Source: Phil1 sp963643205 (GTDB taxonomy: Bacteria; Bacillota; Clostridia; Christensenellales; CAG-138). Taken from it: a DNA stretch of 64,000 bases. The stretch lies in the NCBI GenBank assembly GCA_963643205.1, contig CAVIJJ010000002.1:1-64000 (forward strand). The letters are read 5' to 3'. Below, in pieces: positions 58,349 through 64,000 of this stretch. Below the pieces are notes generated by a model that saw only the letters and a list, made by a program, of their open reading frames with translations, made no database searches and had not been told where the DNA came from. Every line of letters begins with the position of its first letter. Within the stretch, counting starts at the first letter, position 1. A program made the translations under genes and the position numbers.

Positions 58349-59749
58349 TTATCTGTAATTCTTAAAGAATTCGCCGTATGCGCGGCTGGTCATGTACACG
58401 TCCGCCTTGGATACTATTTCCCAGGGAGCGTGCATGCTCTGCATCGCAACGCCCGCGTCCAGCACATCCATATCGTAGTTGGCCATTATGTAGGCTATGG
58501 TTCCGCCGCCGCCCTGGTCAACCTTGCCAAGCTCGCTGGTCTGGTAAACCACGCCGTGCTCGTTGAAAAGCTTGCGAACCTTGCCCACAAGCTCGGCGGA
58601 GGCGTCGTTAGCGCCGCTCTTGCCGCGGGAGCCGGTGTATTTAACAATGGCTATGCCCTGGCCGAGATTGGCAAAGTTAGCGTCGTCACCAACGCTGGGA
58701 TAGTTGGGGTCAAACGCCGCCGCAACGTCCGCGCTCAGCATGGTGCTGTGAGCAAGGGCGCGCCTTATTGAAAGATCGGAGCAGTTTCCGCCGTTCATAA
58801 GGGCTATCATCTCGCCGACCATATTGTTGAAAAAGCTTGAGCACATGCCGGATGCGCCAACGCTGCCGATTTCTTCCTTATCAACATAAAGGCCAACGGT
58901 GGTGCGCTCGGGGTTCTCAACCTTAAGCAGGGCCGCAAGGGAAGCGTATGAGCAAACGCGGTCATCATGGCCGTGCGCCACTATAAGGCCGCGGTCAAAA
59001 CCAACATCGCGCGCGGAACCGGCGGGAACGGCCTCAAGCTCGGCGGAAACAAAGTCCTCCTCCGTAATGCCGTAGCGCTCGTTGAGCACGCCAAGCAGGG
59101 CCTTCTTGAACCTGTCCGAAGCCTCGGTATCGTCAAGCGGCAGGCTGCCTATAAGTATGTTCAGGTTTTCGCCCTCAATGCCTTCGCTAAGCGTCTTGGT
59201 TACCTGGTCCTTGGCAAGGTGCGGCAGCAGGTCCGAAATATAGAATACGGGGTCTCCGCACTTGTCACCAACGGCAATCTCAACCTTTTCGCCGTTCGCC
59301 TTCACTATCACTCCGTAAAGGGCAAGGGGCAGAGCCACCCAGTGATATTTCTTTATTCCGCCGTAGTAATGCGTTTTAAGCAGCGTTGTTCCGCCGGCCT
59401 CGTAAACGGGATTCTGCTTTATGTCAAGGCGCGGGGAATCCATGTGGCTGCCCACTATGTTCATGCCGTTTTCAAGGGACTCTTTACCTATAACGGCAAG
59501 CATAACGGCCTTGCCGCGGTTGTTGTAATAAACCTTGTCGCCGGCCTTAAGCTCCTTCTTTTCGCATACGCATACAAATCCGGCTTCCTTGGCGCGGCGG
59601 ATTATTTCCGCGGCGCAGCGGCGCTCGGTCTTGCTTTCGTTAAGAAACGCCTTATAGTCCTCGCCCATATCCATGCAGGCCTTGCGCTCATCGGCGCTCA
59701 GCTTGTCCCAAACATAAGCGCGCTTGTATGTAAGATCCTTGGTTTCCAT
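58349..59749 (-). CDS. M18 family aminopeptidase
   Basis: A 466-residue zinc aminopeptidase of the tetrahedral M18 family, acting on N-terminal acidic or neutral residues of peptides in the cytosol. Metal and catalytic residues: GSHMDSPRLD (about 100-109; H102, D104), AHGHDDRVCSYA (Asp), DKEEIGSVGASGM (catalytic Glu pair) and the late His in MQSMHAPWE. Ribosome site AAAGGAG. Confidence 0.93.
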   Translation of the reverse strand: METKDLTYKRAYVWDKLSADERKACMDMGEDYKAFLNESKTERRCAAEIIRRAKEAGFVCVCEKKELKAGDKVYYNNRGKAVMLAVIGKESLENGMNIVGSHMDSPRLDIKQNPVYEAGGTTLLKTHYYGGIKKYHWVALPLALYGVIVKANGEKVEIAVGDKCGDPVFYISDLLPHLAKDQVTKTLSEGIEGENLNILIGSLPLDDTEASDRFKKALLGVLNERYGITEEDFVSAELEAVPAGSARDVGFDRGLIVAHGHDDRVCSYASLAALLKVENPERTTVGLYVDKEEIGSVGASGMCSSFFNNMVGEMIALMNGGNCSDLSIRRALAHSTMLSADVAAAFDPNYPSVGDDANFANLGQGIAIVKYTGSRGKSGANDASAELVGKVRKLFNEHGVVYQTSELGKVDQGGGGTIAYIMANYDMDVLDAGVAMQSMHAPWEIVSKADVYMTSRAYGEFFKNYR

Positions 59750-59804
59750 AAGCTCTCCTTTATAAAAATAAATATTATAATGTAAGCATACAACCTTGCC
59801 GCTT

Positions 59805-59835
59805 TTGCGTCAAGAGCGCGCGGCAAAGATATAAT
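59805..59835 (+). promoter_or_regulatory. Possible promoter of the second cobalamin riboswitch transcript
   Basis: TATAAT at 59830-59835 with TTGCGT at 59805-59810. The 19-nt spacer is longer than the 17 seen elsewhere in the window, so this is tentative. Confidence 0.4.
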
Positions 59836-59924
59836 ATATACAGGATATATGTAAGTGGGGGTTGTGTTATTGGTCTGCTTGATGTAAAATAAGCGATTGA
59901 AAGCGGAGCTTTTCCGCAGAAAAG

Positions 59925-60070
59925 ATCATATATACCAAATAATCCGCTTGGGCTGATACCCAAGGACGGAATGGGGTGAGATTCCCCGCGAGTCGGTCAC
60001 TGTGAAGCCTGCCGGGACAGGATAAGTCAGATACGTTTAAGGATTGCTAAGGTTCCTGCCGTCACCGGGA
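59925..60070 (+). promoter_or_regulatory. Second cobalamin riboswitch
   Basis: Order of landmarks: gggctgatacccaaggacgg, aatggggtgagattcccc, gcgagtcggtcactgtgaag, gggacaggataagtcagatac, then ttcctgccgtcaccggg. The ggtgaga..tcc and cactgtgaag blocks are the cobalamin-riboswitch core. A terminator follows at 60111-60139. TPP was considered, but its ctgaga box is absent. The rest of the 59750-60174 gap holds only the promoter-like boxes and a small gcgga/tccgc hairpin near 59900. Confidence 0.85.
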
Positions 60071-60110
60071 AGCTGTTTTGTTTTTTGAGTAAATAGTTAA
60101 AAACAAATTG

Positions 60111-60139
60111 GACCCGCACGGCATGTGCGGGTCTTTTTT
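60111..60139 (+). terminator. Terminator downstream of the second cobalamin riboswitch
   Basis: Perfect 9-bp stem gacccgcac / gtgcgggtc with a five-base loop and six T; the likely expression platform of the riboswitch. Confidence 0.88.
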
Positions 60140-60174
60140 AATTCGCAAAGCATAAGGAAGGAGACACGAAGAAT

Positions 60175-60354
60175 ATGGAAAACAGCCGGATGGGGAGCGA
60201 GTACTGCGAACAGAGCATATTTGGCGATATAAGTTCGCAGGATTACCAGGTATTAAAGCTGATGCGGGAGATGGATTACGGCCATCTGGTAATTACGGTG
60301 AAGGGCGGCCAGCCTGTTCACGCAGAGGTTCAGAAGAGCGTTCTGATAAAATAG
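60175..60354 (+). CDS. DUF2292 (YezD-like) small protein
   Basis: A 59-residue protein. Its last 35 residues (LMREMDYGHLVITVKGGQ, then PVHAEVQKSVLIK) match the DUF2292 pattern, where YG is followed by a beta hairpin and an E..K..RL-like end. The family has no assigned function. GGAAGGAG lies upstream of ATG 60175. It is the first gene after the second cobalamin riboswitch, so it should be made when corrinoid is scarce. Confidence 0.75.
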   Translation: MENSRMGSEYCEQSIFGDISSQDYQVLKLMREMDYGHLVITVKGGQPVHAEVQKSVLIK

Positions 60355-60391
60355 TACCCAAAATAAAAATAATATAAGCGGCTGTGAGGCC

Positions 60392-60469
60392 GGACCTACG
60401 GAAGAACCGAAGTCCAACAGAATTCGCATGCGGCGTGAAATGCCCGTGTGAATCTTGTTGGACTTTTTT
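60392..60469 (+). promoter_or_regulatory. Attenuator-like leader before the giant surface-protein gene
   Basis: A hairpin (ggac..cgg / ccg..gtcc, 60392-60415) shares its 3' arm with the 5' arm of a long terminator hairpin (aagtccaaca 60410-60419 with tgttggactt 60456-60465, then T). The two folds exclude each other, as in attenuators and riboswitches. It matches no class that I recognise. It may also be a plain intergenic terminator. Confidence 0.5.
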
Positions 60470-60493
60470 ATTCTGCCGGCCTTGCGGAGCGAA

Positions 60494-60520
60494 TATCGTA
60501 AAAGGAGGAAAACTACGATA
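60494..60520 (+). promoter_or_regulatory. Ribosome site presented in a hairpin loop
   Basis: Perfect 7-bp inverted repeat tatcgta (60494-60500) and tacgata (60514-60520) flanks a 13-base loop with AAGGAGG; the ATG follows the stem directly. It may display or gate the ribosome site. Confidence 0.5.
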
Positions 60521-63500
60521 ATGAACAAAAAAACGATTTCCCTGCTGCTTGCGCTGCTGATGCTTTTAAGCATTTTGCCGGCATCCGTGCTTGCGGCAAC
60601 CAAAACATTTGATGACTTTTTCAGCGGACTTCCGCTTATTGCGGAAACCGAGCCCGGATCATCAACAAGCACCAAAAAGTGGAAGGTGACCACGCTTAGC
60701 GGCGAAGATGTTTTGATGAGCGGCAACAAGGGGAAAAGCAGCAGCTCAAGCACGCTGCAGCTTACCATGACCGCCGATACTCAGCTGAGCTTTGATTATA
60801 AAGTCTCATCAGAGACAAGATATGATAAGCTGACCATTAAAAACGGCGATAATACGCTTGTAAACGGCGTAAGCGGCGAAATTGACTGGACAACCCTTGC
60901 GATTGACGCTAAGAGCGGCGATGTTATAACGATTGTTTATAAAAAGGATTCAAGCGGCGACAAAAATGATGACTGCGTATATGTGCGCAACTTCAGCGCA
61001 GGCGAACCGACTGTAATAACCCTGCATGCCAATAACGGAACCGATGAAACCGCTACTCAGAATATATACGGCGGGAAGGGAGCCCTTAAGGCAAATACGT
61101 TTACCTGTGAGGGCAAGGTATTCGCGGGCTGGGCAACCGAGGCTAACGGCAGCGTTGCCTATGCCGACTGCGCCGCGGTAGAAACCGAAACCGCGATGGA
61201 CCTTTATGCCGTATGGAGCGACGCGTATACCGTAACGCTTGACTACGCGGACGGAAAGACCGCTGAAAAGCAGATATTGGTTGCGCAGAACGCGGCGTTC
61301 GGCAGCGCGAATATGCCTGCCAATCCTACTAAAAAAGGATATCTGTTCGCGGGCTGGTTTGATGGCGAAGCTCAGCTTACGGCCGAAACCGTTATAAGCG
61401 GCAGCACAACCTATACCGCCAAGTGGACCGCAATAAAATATACCATAGCCTTCAGCGCAAATGAGGGCACAGGCACTATGGTCAGCATTAGCGCTACCTA
61501 TGATCAGGAGGCGGAACTGCCGGAAAATACATTCACCCGCGCGGGTTATGACTTTGCCGGTTGGAGCACGTACAGCGGCGGTTCTTCCGTATCCTATACC
61601 GACAAGGCAACCGTAAAGAACCTTACCGATACCGATTCCAAAACCGTTACGCTCTATGCTGTCTGGCATGGTCGTGCCGTTAATGTTACCGTCAATCCCA
61701 ACTACGAGGGCGCTGAGATAACCGGCCGCGTGGGTCTGGTTGGCAGCAATTATAATTACATAAGGCAGGATAACGGCGGCTCAACGTATTCTCCCATTTC
61801 GGATCCCTCCCGTACTGGCTATATATTCAATGGCTGGTACACTGCGGCCGAGGGCGGCAGCGTGATTACTTATTCCTATAAATTCACCGCGCAGGATGCT
61901 GAAAACGGCGTTACCATGTACGCGCAGTGGACCAAGGGCATAACCGTTCACTTTGACGGCAACGGATATAAATCCACTATTGCCGATAAAACCGTTACCG
62001 TGGACAAGGTTTATTCAAGCCTGCCTTCCTATCTTTCCAAATCATATATGCCCGACGGAAAGGCACTTGACGGTTGGTATATAAAGAATGAAGACGGTTC
62101 ATTCGGCGAGGCCGTTACAAAGGATACCGATTTCAGCACCAAAGGTGACGAGGTAACTCTTATCGCCAAGTGGCGCGACTATCAATACATAATCAAGTAC
62201 AACTTAAAGTATTCCGATAAATCCTCGGTTACCGGAACAATGGCGGATCAGGCGGCGTTCTTCGGCGTTGATACCGTGCTTAATAAGTGTGCGTACACTC
62301 GCCCGGGCTATGCGTTCGCCGGCTGGTCAACTAGTAGCTACGGTACAACCGTTACCTATACGGATGGCGCTACCATAAACCGTGCGTTTGAAGAAGGCGA
62401 TTATTGGGACGATGGCAGCGAGGACGGCGAAGCGTTCAATCTTTATGCCGTATGGACCGAGGCTAAGAGCGAAGAGGAAAAGGCAGCCGATACCAAGCTT
62501 GCCGCGGCGGAGACCGCTATAAGCGGCACATATTTGCCCACCTATGGCAAGGACACAAATGCCCTTACAATGATTCAGGCTAAGCTGAGCGCTGCAAATA
62601 TTACCGACGTTACCGTTACCGTAAAGGCAGACGATTCCGCTAACTACTCAAGCTATAACTATGTTGGCGTTGCCAATGACGGCACTATTAAGTATAAGTG
62701 GAACGAAAGCGGCACCACCAGCAGCAGCACGGGCTATGTGCGCCCCAAGTTCGTACTTACCTATAAGGTAGGCGAAAATACCTACACCAAGGAAACCACA
62801 TCCTGCAACTTCGGCATGGGCCTTGATGAGGGAAAGGCTATTGCCGCGCTGAACGCCGTTGCGGACAGAATAACCATACCCGAAACCATAGAAAAGGCAG
62901 AAGACCTTACTTCCTTGCCGCATTACCCCTTAAAGGCCGGCGTGGATTCGAGCACGGTTGATTACAATTATTCCACCAATCTCGAGCTTTGGGCTGAAGG
63001 CACCTGGCAGAGCAGCGTTACCAATATAGGCATAACGGCTGACGAAACCGCTTTCTTCTCTCCCTATAAGGCAACGGTTACCATGCCCGCGAGCGATACC
63101 GCCGCCGCGCTTACTCTTAAGCTGACATACAGCGGCAGAGATGATTTGTACATAACGCGGGTTTATAACACAACCCTCAAGGGAACCGTAGAAGAAAAGG
63201 AAATCGATTACCAAGCGCTGCTTAATACTATGCTGGGCAAGGCGGACGCTCTTACCGATCCTACCGACAAGAGTAATATCGATAAATCTGCCGTAACGAG
63301 CGATATCCAGTTCTTTACCACAAAGGACCTGAACCGTCTCTGCCAGGAACTTTACAACAAGAACTTTGACGGCAAGTATACTCCCATAACAATCACCAGC
63401 AGCAACGAGAACGTTATAAGCTCAACTGATATTTATAACGCCGCCCGCGTGCAGACCTATCGCCCGCTGCCCGGCAAGAATGCCGAAGAGGTAACACTTA

Positions 63501-64000
63501 CCGTAAAGATTCTTAATCGTCCTACCGGCGAGGGCGTAGCAACCGAGGTTCTTGCCACTGCCGATATAAAGCTTACCGTGACTCCGCTTGTGCAGAGCGA
63601 TATAGATGCCGCCGCGGCATTCATGAAGAAAGTCTGCACCGAGAGCGTTTATTGGGAAGGCATAAAGAAGGCAAACACAGCCAAGGACAATGTTACCGGC
63701 GATATGTGGAGCTTTATAGAGGTTGTCCCCGACGGAACAGGCTATAAGTTCATTCGCAACGCGGATAACGTAACCGGAACCGGCATCAAGGTGGATAACA
63801 TTGACGGCTGGTATGAAAGTCAGTCATATCGCTGCTTCCGCACCACCAATACAAACGTGGTTAAGAACGAGAACCTGCTTGTAACTCAGCCCACCTACAA
63901 TACCGAAGTAACCATAGACAGCGTGCTTTCCTATAATGAGTACGCCAAGTACTATGAAAAGTTCAAGGACAGCGCCGATTATGCTCAGTTCGCGCAGTTC
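60521..64000 (+). CDS. Giant secreted InlB-repeat surface protein (5' part; runs off the window)
   Basis: At least 1160 codons are open from ATG 60521 to the window edge. A signal peptide (residues 1-27, ending VLAA) leads to a beta-sandwich domain with a YDKLTIKNGDN motif (about 105). Then come six to seven InlB/Listeria-Bacteroides repeats (about 165-650), each with GW, as in VFAGWATEANG, LFAGWFDG, DFAGWSTY, IFNGWYTA and FAGWSTSS. Further Ig-like modules follow; the last (about 1043 onward: WEGIKKANTAKDNVTGD, NIDGWYESQSYRCF, NENLLVTQP) resembles the atrophied Ig (aBig) domains of gut Firmicutes surface proteins. The C-terminus is not visible. Confidence 0.85.
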   Translation, partial: MNKKTISLLLALLMLLSILPASVLAATKTFDDFFSGLPLIAETEPGSSTSTKKWKVTTLSGEDVLMSGNKGKSSSSSTLQLTMTADTQLSFDYKVSSETRYDKLTIKNGDNTLVNGVSGEIDWTTLAIDAKSGDVITIVYKKDSSGDKNDDCVYVRNFSAGEPTVITLHANNGTDETATQNIYGGKGALKANTFTCEGKVFAGWATEANGSVAYADCAAVETETAMDLYAVWSDAYTVTLDYADGKTAEKQILVAQNAAFGSANMPANPTKKGYLFAGWFDGEAQLTAETVISGSTTYTAKWTAIKYTIAFSANEGTGTMVSISATYDQEAELPENTFTRAGYDFAGWSTYSGGSSVSYTDKATVKNLTDTDSKTVTLYAVWHGRAVNVTVNPNYEGAEITGRVGLVGSNYNYIRQDNGGSTYSPISDPSRTGYIFNGWYTAAEGGSVITYSYKFTAQDAENGVTMYAQWTKGITVHFDGNGYKSTIADKTVTVDKVYSSLPSYLSKSYMPDGKALDGWYIKNEDGSFGEAVTKDTDFSTKGDEVTLIAKWRDYQYIIKYNLKYSDKSSVTGTMADQAAFFGVDTVLNKCAYTRPGYAFAGWSTSSYGTTVTYTDGATINRAFEEGDYWDDGSEDGEAFNLYAVWTEAKSEEEKAADTKLAAAETAISGTYLPTYGKDTNALTMIQAKLSAANITDVTVTVKADDSANYSSYNYVGVANDGTIKYKWNESGTTSSSTGYVRPKFVLTYKVGENTYTKETTSCNFGMGLDEGKAIAALNAVADRITIPETIEKAEDLTSLPHYPLKAGVDSSTVDYNYSTNLELWAEGTWQSSVTNIGITADETAFFSPYKATVTMPASDTAAALTLKLTYSGRDDLYITRVYNTTLKGTVEEKEIDYQALLNTMLGKADALTDPTDKSNIDKSAVTSDIQFFTTKDLNRLCQELYNKNFDGKYTPITITSSNENVISSTDIYNAARVQTYRPLPGKNAEEVTLTVKILNRPTGEGVATEVLATADIKLTVTPLVQSDIDAAAAFMKKVCTESVYWEGIKKANTAKDNVTGDMWSFIEVVPDGTGYKFIRNADNVTGTGIKVDNIDGWYESQSYRCFRTTNTNVVKNENLLVTQPTYNTEVTIDSVLSYNEYAKYYEKFKDSADYAQFAQF

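Noticed and set aside
59941..60000. TPP riboswitch, because of ctgatacccaaggacgg.
   Set aside because: The TPP ctgaga box and its second arm are missing, while the cobalamin core (ggtgaga..tcc, cactgtgaag) is present.

Overview
The window looks like chromosome of an uncultured, gut-type, spore-forming anaerobic member of the Clostridia (Bacillota). The evidence is strong AGGAGG ribosome sites, the mrnC-thyX-rlmB-sigH block with the sporulation sigma factor SigH, large-type SRP RNA, class A RNase P RNA next to nif3 and a zinc-ribbon gene, a flavodiiron protein, ThyX, and an (S/P)PxTG/sortase B pair. GC is moderate and AUA is used heavily for isoleucine. No prophage, CRISPR array or complete insertion sequence is visible; only the left edge carries possible mobile-element remnants.

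Layout: (1) 1-2579, element remnants, an MFS transporter and galE. (2) 2648-13850, an exopolysaccharide control and cell-surface block: PglF/CapD-like dehydratase, PHP phosphatase CpsB, DUF5011-like anchored protein, two tandem fused Wzz/tyrosine kinases, a soluble S24/S26-type peptidase, an ABC exporter, a 75-residue sortase substrate, sortase B and an LCP ligase. It has no glycosyltransferase or polymerase. (3) 13905-18125, mrnC-thyX-rlmB-sigH, then GNAT, NUDIX and tRNA-Arg(CCG). (4) 18185-26075, SRP RNA, a cobalamin riboswitch with btuF, and an eight-gene run btuC-btuD-cobT-cobU-cobS-cobU-like-cobC-TIM barrel for corrinoid uptake and lower-loop assembly. (5) 26047-36072, DegV, DUF1836, cyclase, PepF, an ECF sigma factor with its putative anti-sigma protein, metG-GNAT-tatD and an HD protein. 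(6) 36033-43661, trpS diverging from dnaX, ybaB-recR, a lipoprotein, plsY, a class I amidotransferase and fprA. (7) 43694-51119, M20 peptidase, a second lipoprotein, dsdA-birA-nif3-zinc ribbon, rnpB and an ECF S component. (8) 51172-59749, prfB (programmed frameshift), secA, EamA, YdcF, GT4 and an M18 aminopeptidase. (9) 59925-64000, a second cobalamin riboswitch, a DUF2292 protein, an attenuator-like leader and a very large secreted InlB-repeat protein that runs off the window.

Two themes stand out. Corrinoid supply appears under riboswitch control at both ends: import and remodelling at 18.5-26 kb, and a vitamin-controlled surface protein at 60-64 kb that may capture corrinoids outside the cell. 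The surface block pairs sortase B with a substrate whose predicted wall-anchored form is only about 23 acidic residues. Promoters are unusually readable: most have 17-nt spacers, three genes look leaderless, trpS and dnaX share one -35 hexamer, and an ECF sigma factor appears to control itself and two lipoproteins.
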